A stretch of 45,033 nucleotides of DNA from NCBI GenBank assembly GCA_902768825.1, contig CACXMR010000031.1, positions 19,973-65,005 on the forward strand, written 5' to 3'. The DNA comes from an uncultured Ruminococcus sp. Its GTDB lineage: Bacteria; Bacillota; Clostridia; Oscillospirales; Acutalibacteraceae. A program made the translations under genes and the position numbers. How positions within the stretch are numbered: the first letter of the stretch is position 1; every line of letters starts with the position of its first letter. Below are positions 27,229 through 35,628 of this stretch, piece by piece. The notes beneath the pieces are model-generated. The model made no database searches. It was not told the DNA's origin and saw nothing but the letters and a program-made list of their open reading frames with translations.

Positions 27229-28509
27229 TCAGGCTCTCCTTGCAATGGGATCATCAGTGTAAATAAGTCGGATATCCGCTCCAAGAGCAGTGAGCTTTTC
27301 AACCACGTCCTCATATCCACGCTCGATATGCTCGATATCCTCAATATGGGTAACGCCCTTTGCGGAAAGTGCAGCGATTATCATAGCTGCGCCGGCACGA
27401 AGGTCAGTAGCCTTTACAGGTGCGCCGTTAAGCTCCTTGACGCCCTCTATCACTGCCACCTTACCGTCAACCGAAATCACCGCTCCCATGCGCTTCAGCT
27501 CCTCAACATAGCGGAACCTGTTATCCCACACTGCCTCTGTAACGATGCTGGTTCCCTGTGCGATGGAAAGCAGAGCAGCTATCTGGGGCTGCATATCTGT
27601 CGGGAAGCCGGGATGGGGCATTGTCTTGACATTGCACCTTCTCAGTTCGCCAGTCCTGCGCACCCTGACAGCATCCTCATATTCTTCTATCTGTACCCCG
27701 ATCTCACGCAGCTTTGCAGTGATGGATTCGAGGTGCTTTGTTATGACATTCTGGATTACCACATCTCCGCCAGTGGCTGCGGCAGCTACCATGTATGTAC
27801 CTGCCTCGATCTGGTCCGGGATTATCGAATAGGTCGTACCGTTCAGGTGCTTAACACCGTTGATCTTTATCACGTCGGTGCCTGCGCCCCTGACATCAGC
27901 TCCCATAGAATTGAGGAAGTTGGCAAGATCCACGATATGGGGCTCCTTGGCTGCGTTTTCGATTATCGTCCTGCCCTCAGCCCTGACCGCTGCAAGCATG
28001 ATATTGACTGTAGCGCCCACTGATACCACGTCAAGGTAAACGTGCCCGCCTACAAGGCGATCCGCCTTTACATTGATCATACCCTGCACCACGTTGTGAG
28101 TAGCACCCAGCACCGAAAAGCCCTTCAGGTGCTGGTCGATGGGTCTTACACCAAAGTCGCAGCCGCCGGGAAGAGCCACCTGAGCCTCAGAAAACTTGCC
28201 TAACAGGGCACCCAGCAGATAGCATGAAGCCCTCATTCTGCGGACAATATCATAAGCTGCAACAGGTCGTCTGATGTAGGTGGGATCAATATCGAGAGTT
28301 GTCTTGTTGACCCTGCTGACCCTTGCCCCCATCTCGTGAAGAATATTGGCGATCAGATTAACGTCCATTATATTAGGGATATTCTCAATACGGCAGATGC
28401 CGTCTGAAAGGATAACGGCAGGGATAATAGCCACGGCAGCATTTTTTGCTCCACTAATGCGCACTGCTCCGCTCAATCTGTTGCCGCCGTTAATAACGAT
28501 CTGTTTCAA
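27229..28509 (-). CDS. murA: UDP-N-acetylglucosamine 1-carboxyvinyltransferase
   Basis: MurA makes the first committed peptidoglycan step: enolpyruvyl transfer from PEP to UDP-GlcNAc. The 426 residues include Lys22-Asn23 in the GAKNAA substrate loop and the active-site Cys117 in GGCDFGVRP. The Cys predicts sensitivity to fosfomycin at the target level. The start codon is TTG 28509, with GGGGAG 9 nt upstream; the N-terminus MKQIVINGG is as expected. It is transcribed alone, from a strong promoter with a long leader carrying a terminator-like hairpin. Firmicutes often have two MurA genes, and I cannot tell which one this is. Confidence 0.96.
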   Translation of the reverse strand: MKQIVINGGNRLSGAVRISGAKNAAVAIIPAVILSDGICRIENIPNIMDVNLIANILHEMGARVSRVNKTTLDIDPTYIRRPVAAYDIVRRMRASCYLLGALLGKFSEAQVALPGGCDFGVRPIDQHLKGFSVLGATHNVVQGMINVKADRLVGGHVYLDVVSVGATVNIMLAAVRAEGRTIIENAAKEPHIVDLANFLNSMGADVRGAGTDVIKINGVKHLNGTTYSIIPDQIEAGTYMVAAAATGGDVVIQNVITKHLESITAKLREIGVQIEEYEDAVRVRRTGELRRCNVKTMPHPGFPTDMQPQIAALLSIAQGTSIVTEAVWDNRFRYVEELKRMGAVISVDGKVAVIEGVKELNGAPVKATDLRAGAAMIIAALSAKGVTHIEDIEHIERGYEDVVEKLTALGADIRLIYTDDPIARRA

Positions 28510-28670
28510 ATTGCAACACTCCCCATAGGTTTGTCAGATGAACATTCGGGATGTGCTCCCTGTGTATAGTCGAAAAAGCACCGTCATACTATTCGGTATG
28601 GCAGTGTTCCGTTTGTTAAACTTGCACGAAATAACAATGCTGTTTTAAGGCAAAAAATAAAAATCACTCT
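28510..28670 (-). promoter_or_regulatory. murA leader with terminator-like hairpin
   Basis: The leader is about 160 nt. On the minus strand CACTGCCATAC pairs with GTATGACGGTG around CGAATA (28606-28579) with one mismatch. CTTTTTC follows directly, as in an intrinsic terminator. It lies between the promoter and the TTG start, about 70 nt ahead of the latter. Confidence 0.6.
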
Positions 28671-28676
28671 TGTGTT

Positions 28677-28705
28677 ATCATAATACAAAGAAAACCGATT
28701 GTCAA
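28677..28705 (-). promoter_or_regulatory. Promoter of murA
   Basis: Minus strand: TTGACA (28705-28700), 17-bp spacer, TATGAT (28682-28677). A perfect hairpin GCAAAAT-CCTT-ATTTTGC (28754-28737) lies about 30 bp upstream and may be an upstream operator. Confidence 0.85.
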
Positions 28706-28762
28706 TATCAAATCCGCTTTATTACATTATTGTTACGCAAAATAAGGATTTTGCATAATAAA

Positions 28763-28805
28763 ACCGGATCCCCGCAAGCTCTTTTACTGTATATTTCCAT
28801 CCGGT
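28763..28805 (-). terminator. Terminator of the aminopeptidase operon
   Basis: ACCGGAT and ATCCGGT form a 7-bp stem with a long loop of about 29 nt. The minus strand continues TTTTATTAT. It lies 120 nt past the M18 stop. The 28806-28924 stretch contains only imperfect dyads. Confidence 0.55.
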
Positions 28806-28924
28806 TCATACTCCTCCGGAAATATGGAGCTAAAGCCACTTTCTGTCATTCACGGAAAGCGGGAAGAGGCTGTAAAGTATATTGCTTCACAGTCTCAGCC
28901 CACCGTTTCCCCGTCGGTTTTTGC

Positions 28925-30349
28925 TCACGCATTATAAAACTCAAAAAGTGCCCTATAGGTCTCAAAAACATCTATTTTTGAAACTATCTCAAAGGGTGCA
29001 TGCATACAGAGCACAGGCACTCCAAGATCGACTACATCCGCATTGAGGTTTGCAACAAACTTTGCGATAGTACCGCCGCCGCCGCCGTCAACCTTGCCAA
29101 GCTCACCCGTCTGCCAGAGCACCTTCTTGTCATCGAGTATCCTTCTGACCCATGCCACAAACTCTGCGGTAGCGTCAGATGTGCTATACTTGCCGCCGCT
29201 GCCGGTATACTTTGTGATAACTGCGCCGTTGTTGATAAAGCAGGCGTTGTTTGTCTCATAAGCCGAAGCGTAGGTGGGGTCAAACGCCGCATTGACATCT
29301 GCGGAAAGACAGGTGGTCATTGCCATAACGTGACGAAGCTCCATGCCGTCTGCATTGGCAAGATCAGAGATAAAGTCAGCCATATAGGTTGATTTCATGC
29401 CTGTAGCGCCGTCACTGCCTATCTCCTCACGGTCAGTCAGCACCGAAATGACAGTTCTCTCAGGGACAGCAGTATCAAAGGCTGCCATCACCGCAGGATA
29501 AGCGCACACCTTGTCGTCATGTCCGTAAGCCCCGATCATGCTCCTGTCAAAGCCCACATCCCTTGCCTTGCCTGCCGGCACCATGGTCAGCTCTGCGGAA
29601 ACAAAATCGCTCTCAACAAAGCCATACTTTTCATAGAGTATGTTCATTATGTTAAGCTTGACGGACTCACTTTCCTCGTCCTTGCGGAAGGGTCTGCTGC
29701 CGATAAGCACATTGAGCAGCTCGCCATTGAATGCCTTTGTCATCACCTTTGACATCTGGTCCACTGCAAGATGAGGGAGCAGGTCGGTAACTACAAAGCA
29801 AGGCTCGCTTTCCTCATCACCTATCCTCACCTTTATTACTGTGCCGTCCTTGAGTGCCACAACTCCGTGAAGCGCAAGGGGCACTGTGGGCCACTGATAC
29901 TTCTTGATGCCGCCGTAGTAATGGGTCTTGAACATAGCAAGGTCATTGCTCTCATAAAGGGGATTTGGCTTGAGGTCAAGGCGGGGTGAGTCAATGTGTG
30001 CGATTCCCAGTCTGACGCCATTTTTAGTGCCGTTTTTGCCCATAACGCAGAGCATCAGTGCCCTGCCTCTGTTGTTGACATAGACTCTGTCTCCGGGCTG
30101 ATACTCCTTTGTGCGGTCATACTCTGTAAAGCCCTGAGCCTTTGCAGCCTGGAGGGTATAGTCAACAGCATCCCTCTCCGTCTTTGCATTGTCGAGAAAT
30201 TCTACATATCCCCTGCAAAACTCATCTGCCTTTGCGATTTCCTCCTGCGGCAGCGTCTTTGCTCCGCTCTCTGTCTTGACAAGGAGCTTTTCCTTCAGCA
30301 GGTCAGTCTCCGTCTTTTCCTTCTTTTCTTCCTTGATGTCTTCTGGCAT
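28925..30349 (-). CDS. M18-family zinc aminopeptidase
   Basis: M18 enzymes are large oligomeric cytosolic aminopeptidases that prefer acidic or hydrophobic N-termini. The 474 residues show the metal ligands His118 and Asp120 (GIAHIDSPRLDLK), the catalytic Glu pair in LTDREEIGSDGATG, and late GGGGGTIAKF and CMHAPFE stretches that carry the last ligand. Length is normal. There is no signal peptide. The N-terminus is lysine- and glutamate-rich (EDIKEEKKEKTETD). It starts 37 nt after the lipoprotein gene and closes the five-gene operon that begins with threonylcarbamoyl-AMP synthase. Confidence 0.92.
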   Translation of the reverse strand: MPEDIKEEKKEKTETDLLKEKLLVKTESGAKTLPQEEIAKADEFCRGYVEFLDNAKTERDAVDYTLQAAKAQGFTEYDRTKEYQPGDRVYVNNRGRALMLCVMGKNGTKNGVRLGIAHIDSPRLDLKPNPLYESNDLAMFKTHYYGGIKKYQWPTVPLALHGVVALKDGTVIKVRIGDEESEPCFVVTDLLPHLAVDQMSKVMTKAFNGELLNVLIGSRPFRKDEESESVKLNIMNILYEKYGFVESDFVSAELTMVPAGKARDVGFDRSMIGAYGHDDKVCAYPAVMAAFDTAVPERTVISVLTDREEIGSDGATGMKSTYMADFISDLANADGMELRHVMAMTTCLSADVNAAFDPTYASAYETNNACFINNGAVITKYTGSGGKYSTSDATAEFVAWVRRILDDKKVLWQTGELGKVDGGGGGTIAKFVANLNADVVDLGVPVLCMHAPFEIVSKIDVFETYRALFEFYNA

Positions 30350-30386
30350 TGTCTTCTCTCCTCTTTCTATGCTTTATTATGTATAA

Positions 30387-31220
30387 TTATGCGTTTTTCG
30401 CACAAAGCTCCTCAACCAATCTGACAAGGTTATCTCTTCTTTTTTCGGGACCGGACTCAGCATCCTCCATTGGCTTTTCATAGTCAACGGTTCCTATCAG
30501 CTGTGAGTCGAGATAAACTTCATACTCCCTGCGGGAATTGTCCTTGCAATAAAAAATCAAATACAGCTTGTCTCCGATGGTATGCTTCAACACCGTATTT
30601 GAATAATAAAGACCATCGATATCTCCCACCTCCGGTATATCGAACTGCTCCACAGCCTGCTGCGGTGTAATCTTCTCCTGTGAATTGATCCTTTTTAAGA
30701 AAGGCTCGCCGCAGTAGCCCACATAGCCGCCCGACAGCGTATAGCCGTCAGCCTTTACCACCACAAGCTCACCGTTCTCAACAGGCGTTATTGACTCATA
30801 CTCCTTCTCGTGTTTATCCTGATCCGTAGTATAATCCATCCTGTAAAGATGATCGTTGGCCTTGAAAAACAGGAAGGGCTTGTCCTCAAAGCTATTATCG
30901 TAAAGCTGATCGGGATAGCCATACTCATCAGAGTATTCCTTCGATTCTTCTGAAGGCTCACTGCTCTCGGGCATGGAGCTTCCTTCAGGCTCACTAAAGG
31001 GAGTGCTGCTTTCGGGCACTGAGCTTTCCGGCTTTGCCACAGAAGCCTCGCTGCTCTGAGCCTGCTTATCCTGTGATATCTCAGTCACAGACGAGCTGTC
31101 AGAAACGGACACATCGGTCTTATCCGAATTACTGCTGCCAGTATCCTGCTTTGCTGCCGAACATCCTCCCGCACATAAAAACAGTGCTGAGAGAGCTATC
31201 ACAACTGTCCTTTTCTTCAT
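30387..31220 (-). CDS. Ser-rich lipoprotein of unknown function
   Basis: A 277-residue exported protein. It begins with a short signal sequence ending in a lipobox (FLCAGGC), so the Cys would be lipid-modified. Then comes a serine-, glutamate- and proline-rich linker of about 70 residues with PESS-type repeats, typical of surface spacers. The C-terminal domain, from about residue 100, is unrecognised; it has an alternating beta pattern (KLYLIFYCKDNSRREYEVYL). It lies between the lytic transglycosylase and the aminopeptidase, so a wall-associated role is plausible but unproven. Confidence 0.8.
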   Translation of the reverse strand: MKKRTVVIALSALFLCAGGCSAAKQDTGSSNSDKTDVSVSDSSSVTEISQDKQAQSSEASVAKPESSVPESSTPFSEPEGSSMPESSEPSEESKEYSDEYGYPDQLYDNSFEDKPFLFFKANDHLYRMDYTTDQDKHEKEYESITPVENGELVVVKADGYTLSGGYVGYCGEPFLKRINSQEKITPQQAVEQFDIPEVGDIDGLYYSNTVLKHTIGDKLYLIFYCKDNSRREYEVYLDSQLIGTVDYEKPMEDAESGPEKRRDNLVRLVEELCAKNA

Positions 31221-31269
31221 TCTCTCTCCCCCTGTATGTTCGATTGTCCTGCACCCGTCAGCCTACCGG

Positions 31270-31848
31270 TCACTTAAAGTAGAGATTTGTGTATATGCTT
31301 TTGTTCCTTGCTACCTTTTTGCGATAGTTCTCCGTTTCCGAGAAGGGTACGGTCTTAAGGGTCTTGCCGTCATCCGAATACTCCGGATTCTTGAGCCATT
31401 CGTCAACATGACCGACTCCTCCGTTGTATGCGCACACCGCTGTATCCTCGTTACCGTCATACCTTTTGATAAGCACCGACAGCACCTCTACACCATAGTC
31501 GATGTTTATCGCCGGATCGTACAGATCCTCAAAAACATAGCTGTTCTCATCTTTATAATATGTCTGCATCCAGGTAAAGGTGTCATCCATCAACTGCATG
31601 AGACCGATAGCCCCTGCCGATGACTTTGCCTTGGGGTCAAAATCGCTCTCCGTCTTTATGACCCCGTATATCAGAGCCTTGTCAACTCCGTATTTTTTTG
31701 AGGCGGCCTCAATCTCCTGCTCGTAGGAAAGCGGGTAGGCGTCCTCCGTATATTTTTTGTTCAGATACTTCAGCCCGAAGGCAGCTCCCGTAATGACTGC
31801 CGCTGTGACCAGCAGCGCAATAACGGTCTTGAGCGTAATCCTCTTCAT
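31270..31848 (-). CDS. Membrane-anchored lytic transglycosylase, SLT domain
   Basis: It cleaves the MurNAc-GlcNAc bond of peptidoglycan, making 1,6-anhydro ends. The 192 residues have one N-terminal membrane helix (VIALLVTAAVITGAAFGL) and an SLT domain. The catalytic Glu67 is in GVIKTESDF, followed by the family stretch SSAGAIGLMQLM and the late AYNGGVG motif. The domain is compact, as in small Firmicute SLT enzymes. The ATG at 31848 directly follows the coaE stop (31850), with GAGGTG upstream; the 7 extra codons in the longer frame lie inside coaE. Confidence 0.92.
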   Translation of the reverse strand: MKRITLKTVIALLVTAAVITGAAFGLKYLNKKYTEDAYPLSYEQEIEAASKKYGVDKALIYGVIKTESDFDPKAKSSAGAIGLMQLMDDTFTWMQTYYKDENSYVFEDLYDPAINIDYGVEVLSVLIKRYDGNEDTAVCAYNGGVGHVDEWLKNPEYSDDGKTLKTVPFSETENYRKKVARNKSIYTNLYFK

Positions 31849-31849
31849 T

Positions 31850-32458
31850 TTACACCTCGTCCGAATCAATTTTTTTAAGTATATTCCTTAGCTCTTTCTC
31901 GACAAGAGACAGCTCCTGGGCTCCGTTGATCACATGGTCCGCCCTTGACGTATAAAACCCATCCTCATGCTGAGCCCTGATTCTTTGCATAGCCTCATCA
32001 CGGGTAATACCGTCACGCCGCATTATCCTGTCAAGTCTCAGCTCCACAGGAGCGATGACAGCTATCACACTGTCGCACAGCCTGTCTCCGCCGCTTTCGT
32101 AAAGCAGTGCTGCGTCAAGGATGATAATGCCCTCCCGCTCTGCTTTATACCTTTCAATATATTCCTCTGAACGACGGATTATCCAGGGATGTGTGATCCT
32201 GTTGAGAAGATCTGTCCTTTCCCTGCTTGCAAAGGCTCTTTCAGCCAGCAGCTTTCTTATGCAGCGGCCCTCACTGTCTATTATATCACATCCGAAGCAG
32301 TCTGCAAGTCTTTTCAGGCAATCCGACCCCGGAGAGAGAGCTTCTCCCGCTATCCGGTCACAATCCACTACCCTGCATGACATTTCTTCGGCAAGCCTTG
32401 CAACAGTGCTTTTTCCGGCGCCTGTCTGTCCGGTCAGACCGATAACCCTATTTTTCAC
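31850..32458 (-). CDS. coaE: Dephospho-CoA kinase
   Basis: Last enzyme of coenzyme A synthesis: it phosphorylates the 3'-OH of dephospho-CoA. The 202 residues begin MKNRVIGLTG and have the P-loop at 9-17 (TGQTGAGKS), then the acceptor-site Asp (VVDCDRIA) and the lid arginines (LRLDRIMRRDG). I start it at GTG 32458, because GGGAG lies 8 nt upstream. The longer start at GTG 32467 overlaps this ribosome binding site. It sits between the threonylcarbamoyl-AMP synthase and transglycosylase genes with almost no spacing. Confidence 0.93.
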   Translation of the reverse strand: MKNRVIGLTGQTGAGKSTVARLAEEMSCRVVDCDRIAGEALSPGSDCLKRLADCFGCDIIDSEGRCIRKLLAERAFASRERTDLLNRITHPWIIRRSEEYIERYKAEREGIIILDAALLYESGGDRLCDSVIAVIAPVELRLDRIMRRDGITRDEAMQRIRAQHEDGFYTSRADHVINGAQELSLVEKELRNILKKIDSDEV

Positions 32459-32479
32459 AGTCAACACTCCCGTTCCGGC

Positions 32480-33487
32480 TCAGAGCTCCACTATCTTGAA
32501 GCCTGCAGCTCTTATCATCCTGTTATAAACCGCAAGACCCACACCCTCAGTGCCCGGACAATGGGCAAACACCCGCTCAAAGCCCTTGTCATCGGCTTCA
32601 CGCAGGGCAGAAAACAGTCTGCTTGCCTGCACATGATAGTCCTTAGCCCTGCCCAGAGGGATAAACGGCAGTCTGAGATCATCTATTTCCTCGTCATAGC
32701 AGAGCACTGCGGTTTTACCGTCCTTACGGCTGTTGACATATCTGAGGAAGCTTTCCTCACTGCCCCTGAGCAGAGTCAGCTCCGCCTTTGGTGCATAGTG
32801 CTTATACTTCATGCCCGGACTTGCAGCCTTTTCTCCGTTTTTGAGGGGATTGAGCACGGCATCGTCAAGTATCACCTCGCCTATTGCCTCACGCAGCTGC
32901 TCAAGGGTTATTCCGCCCGGTCTGAGCAGTCTCGGCGGGTCAGTCGCAAGGGTAATGACAGTGGACTCCACTCCCACATCACACTCACCGCCATCGATTA
33001 TCGCATCTATCCTGCCATCCATATCATTAAGCACGTGCTGTGCGCTGGTGGGGCTGGGGCTTCCGGACAGATTGGCAGAAGGTGCGGCAAGGGGACACGA
33101 CAGGCTTATGAGCTTTCTTGCGTTGGGGTCTGATGGGCAGCGCACCGCCACGGTATCAAGACCGGCGCTCACCTCATCGGGGATTTTGTCAGACTTGGGA
33201 AGTATCATAGTAAGCGGTCCCGGCCAGAACCTGTCCGCAAGGCGCCTTGCCTTATCCGGAAACTCTCTTACAAGGCCGTAGATCTGCTCCAGCTCAGAAA
33301 TATGCACGATCAGCGGATTATCCATCGGTCTGCCCTTTGCCCTGAATATATTTGCCACCGCCTTACCGTTATAGGCGTCTGCGGCAAGGCCATAGACAGT
33401 TTCGGTAGGCATAGCCACAAGACCGCCCTCACGGATGATACGGGCAGCCGTTTCTATTTCGTCAACACTCAGCATCAAGGTTTTCAT
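32480..33487 (-). CDS. tsaC: L-threonylcarbamoyladenylate synthase, Sua5 type
   Basis: It makes threonylcarbamoyl-AMP from threonine, bicarbonate and ATP, the first step of the t6A37 tRNA modification. The 335 residues consist of the YrdC core (MPTETVYGLAADA and KGRPMDNPLIVH, which bind the substrates; then CPLAAPSANLSG) and a C-terminal Sua5 domain, so it is the long form. It is the first gene of the operon tsaC-coaE-SLT-lipoprotein-M18. In many Firmicutes this gene follows prfA and prmC; here prfA is 2.1 kb upstream and prmC is absent. Confidence 0.95.
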   Translation of the reverse strand: MKTLMLSVDEIETAARIIREGGLVAMPTETVYGLAADAYNGKAVANIFRAKGRPMDNPLIVHISELEQIYGLVREFPDKARRLADRFWPGPLTMILPKSDKIPDEVSAGLDTVAVRCPSDPNARKLISLSCPLAAPSANLSGSPSPTSAQHVLNDMDGRIDAIIDGGECDVGVESTVITLATDPPRLLRPGGITLEQLREAIGEVILDDAVLNPLKNGEKAASPGMKYKHYAPKAELTLLRGSEESFLRYVNSRKDGKTAVLCYDEEIDDLRLPFIPLGRAKDYHVQASRLFSALREADDKGFERVFAHCPGTEGVGLAVYNRMIRAAGFKIVEL

Positions 33488-33557
33488 TCACATCTTCCTT
33501 TTTTCTTACCAAAAGTGACAGCTCAAAAGCCTTCCACTCATAGCCTCACCACTATGC

Positions 33558-33593
33558 GGAAAAGCAAACAAGACGGGACAACGCCCGCCTTGC
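33558..33593 (-). terminator. Terminator after the paralogous membrane-protein genes
   Basis: On the minus strand AAGGCGGG pairs with CCCGTCTT (33591-33570), including one G-T pair. GTTTGCTTTTCC follows. It separates the pair of membrane-protein genes from tsaC. Confidence 0.6.
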
Positions 33594-33641
33594 AGCATTT
33601 GTTCATATCGGGCAGCAACGACGCCTGACAGCCGTGTGTCA

Positions 33642-34445
33642 TCAGGAATTATCGTTATTGCCGTTATTATAACCGTCCTCGTCGTCTTTGTCAAGTGCGC
33701 TCGGCTCCATCAGCCAGAAATCGTCACTCTTCGTGTGGTAAAGCGCCCTTGGTGCCGGCTCGTCGTTATCATCCTCTTTGTAAATGAAGGACACTGGCTT
33801 AGCCTTGCCCTTTTTGACACGGGAAAGGTAAATCGCATTTCTCAGAATAGGCAGAAGAAGAACCAGCAGAACTATAGCGACCACTATGCACCTGACAGCC
33901 ATGTTTGATATATCATCGTCAGTGGGCTGACTGTCGTGAACATCCATCGTTATATAAGCCCAGGAAAGATCATCCGCCGTCAGCCCAAACTTTGAAAGTG
34001 CATCGGACGTCAGACGCTTCTGCACCTCTATAGCATGCTTACCCTCCATGGTCTGCACCCTGCCGGAACAGAAGCACTCACCCAGTCCCTCTCCCTTTGA
34101 AGCCATCTCAATGCTGTAGTAGTCACCGATGCTGTCGGTCTCTCCGAAAAGATAGACTATCTTTTTCTGGGGAGTCTTGACAAAAAGATGTACATAGTCG
34201 GTATTGGCTCCTTTTTCATAAATATATAGCACTATATCCTCAGAGCCGATATAACCCTCCACCAGATCGCCCTCGCTGACATAATAAAGGCTGTTTATGT
34301 CAAATTCATGGTAGGGATAGCTGTTTCTCTTGTCAATGATATTAATGAGCATATAGATATGGTAGCCAAGTACAATAGTTAAAAGAATAATCATTGCAAT
34401 GTAGATCTTGAAAAATTTGATCGGTCTGTATTCCATCAGCTTCAT
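33642..34445 (-). CDS. Two-helix membrane protein of unknown function, paralog 1
   Basis: Not recognised. The 267 residues have an N-terminal helix (FFKIYIAMIILLTIVLGYHIYM), an extracytoplasmic domain of about 140 residues, a second helix (VRCIVVAIVLLVLLLPIL) and a short cytoplasmic tail that is acidic and Asn-rich. The extracytoplasmic domain matches the next gene's product in order: GDLVEGYIGSEDIVLYIYE then VDYVHLFV-like strands with KKIVYLF, and DDLSWAYITMD near its end. The gene follows the paralog by 24 nt and is followed by a terminator. The two likely work together, perhaps as a heterodimer. Confidence 0.75.
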   Translation of the reverse strand: MKLMEYRPIKFFKIYIAMIILLTIVLGYHIYMLINIIDKRNSYPYHEFDINSLYYVSEGDLVEGYIGSEDIVLYIYEKGANTDYVHLFVKTPQKKIVYLFGETDSIGDYYSIEMASKGEGLGECFCSGRVQTMEGKHAIEVQKRLTSDALSKFGLTADDLSWAYITMDVHDSQPTDDDISNMAVRCIVVAIVLLVLLLPILRNAIYLSRVKKGKAKPVSFIYKEDDNDEPAPRALYHTKSDDFWLMEPSALDKDDEDGYNNGNNDNS

Positions 34446-34469
34446 ACAATGCCCATCCTCTCCCGCAGA

Positions 34470-35546
34470 TCAATATCTGCGAATCTGTTCGCCGGGTATG
34501 TCTTCCTTCTTTTCCTCGGTGTTCTGATCCACGTAGAAGAATCCTTCCTCATTTACGCCGCCCTGATAGAACTCCACCGGCTCCTCCTTCAAATCCTTTT
34601 TGGCGAGGTTGTGACCCACAAGGCCATACAATCCCGATGAGGCGATAAACCGGTTGCTTGTAAGGATATTCCTGATCTCTTCGCTCTCCTTCTCCTGCTT
34701 CTCGGCACGCCTTTCCTCATCTATCTGCTCAGGAGTTTTTTCGTAGTCGGCGGTAAACTTGTAATCTCCCTTTATCGAGTCAGTGTCAAGCTCCGTGTTT
34801 ACATAGAAGTTTCCGCCTTCGTTTTCCGGAATGCTGTACGGGTCAAGATTTGTAAGCTCTATATCCTCCTTTTTGACCTTCAGCTCCGGCTCCAAAACTC
34901 CCTTCTGCACCAGCAGGCCATAGATAATATTATTGATGGACTTTCTGAGCAGGAACCACAGTCCAGCAAGGAGAGCAACCGTACCCATAAGCGTTGCGAT
35001 CAGAAGTACAGTCCATCTGTGGGTGTCATTGTCAAGGAGAGCTATATTCGTCCATGTGACGTCCTTTGAGTCAAATTTGTATTCGGTATACTTGTTGTGC
35101 ATGAAAAGATTGATCATCATACTGTCTCTGTATGTAAAAGTGAGGGTTCCCACCTTGCCCCTGAACTCAACAGACTGAGCCGTTTTGTTTGAGATACCGG
35201 TGAAGGCCTTTGATGTTTCTTTGGCAGTCTCGCTGTTTGCAGAAAAAACAATTACCTTCTTTTGCTCCGTGAGCACGGCATAGCAATCTACAATACTGCC
35301 GGAGGCAAGCTGATCCTGATATGTAAGTATCACATCTTCAGCGTCAAGCACACCCTGTACCAGCTCACCGCTTTTGAGGTTATCATAATCGGCTTTTGTG
35401 ATCTTCCTGTAATCAACGGAAATAGCCTGCACGATATTGACAAGAGAGACAAGCTGGACAATAAGAAGAACCATAAGGATTATTGAAAAAAACACCTTTA
35501 GCTTCAAAAGCTTCTGAGGCTGATAGTGCATATTCTTGATACTCAT
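34470..35546 (-). CDS. Two-helix membrane protein of unknown function, paralog 2
   Basis: Not recognised. The 358 residues have the same plan as the downstream paralog: a helix near the N-terminus (VFFSIILMVLLIVQLVSLV), an extracytoplasmic domain, a second helix (WTVLLIATLMGTVALLAGLWFL) and a cytoplasmic tail, here about 160 residues, charged and probably partly coiled (EQIDEERRAEKQEKESEE). Matching stretches include SGELVQGVLDAEDVILTY, EQKKVIVFSA and DVTWTNIALLD. The ATG has GGAGG 8 nt upstream. The promoter carries a tandem AGTGAC site shared with the ABC transporter at 44761. Sensing or envelope-stress roles are guesses. Confidence 0.75.
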   Translation of the reverse strand: MSIKNMHYQPQKLLKLKVFFSIILMVLLIVQLVSLVNIVQAISVDYRKITKADYDNLKSGELVQGVLDAEDVILTYQDQLASGSIVDCYAVLTEQKKVIVFSANSETAKETSKAFTGISNKTAQSVEFRGKVGTLTFTYRDSMMINLFMHNKYTEYKFDSKDVTWTNIALLDNDTHRWTVLLIATLMGTVALLAGLWFLLRKSINNIIYGLLVQKGVLEPELKVKKEDIELTNLDPYSIPENEGGNFYVNTELDTDSIKGDYKFTADYEKTPEQIDEERRAEKQEKESEEIRNILTSNRFIASSGLYGLVGHNLAKKDLKEEPVEFYQGGVNEEGFFYVDQNTEEKKEDIPGEQIRRY

Positions 35547-35583
35547 AACAGCATCCTCCGATCTGCGTTTTCATTGTGATATG

Positions 35584-35615
35584 ATAATATTCCCTCAAAG
35601 TGACATCTGAGTGAC
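35584..35615 (-). promoter_or_regulatory. Tandem AGTGAC operator and -10 of the paralog operon (site B)
   Basis: The plus strand reads ATAATA (35584-35589, the complement of a TATTAT -10), 6 bp, then CAAAGTGAC (35596-35604), ATCTG, AGTGAC (35610-35615). The repeats are 11 bp apart and cover the place of a -35, which is otherwise absent. It lies between the prfA stop and the ATG at 35546. Site A at 44813-44844 matches it in sequence and spacing. Confidence 0.65.
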
Positions 35616-35628
35616 CAAAAGAAAATAA

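Noticed and set aside
27069-27344. 91-codon minus-strand frame overlapping the end of murA
   Set aside because: It starts inside murA, passes through the murA terminator and has no family resemblance that I can see.
33505-33530. A single AGTGAC next to AAAA upstream of tsaC, resembling half of the tandem operator
   Set aside because: The second half at 11 bp does not match and no -10 lies at the required distance.
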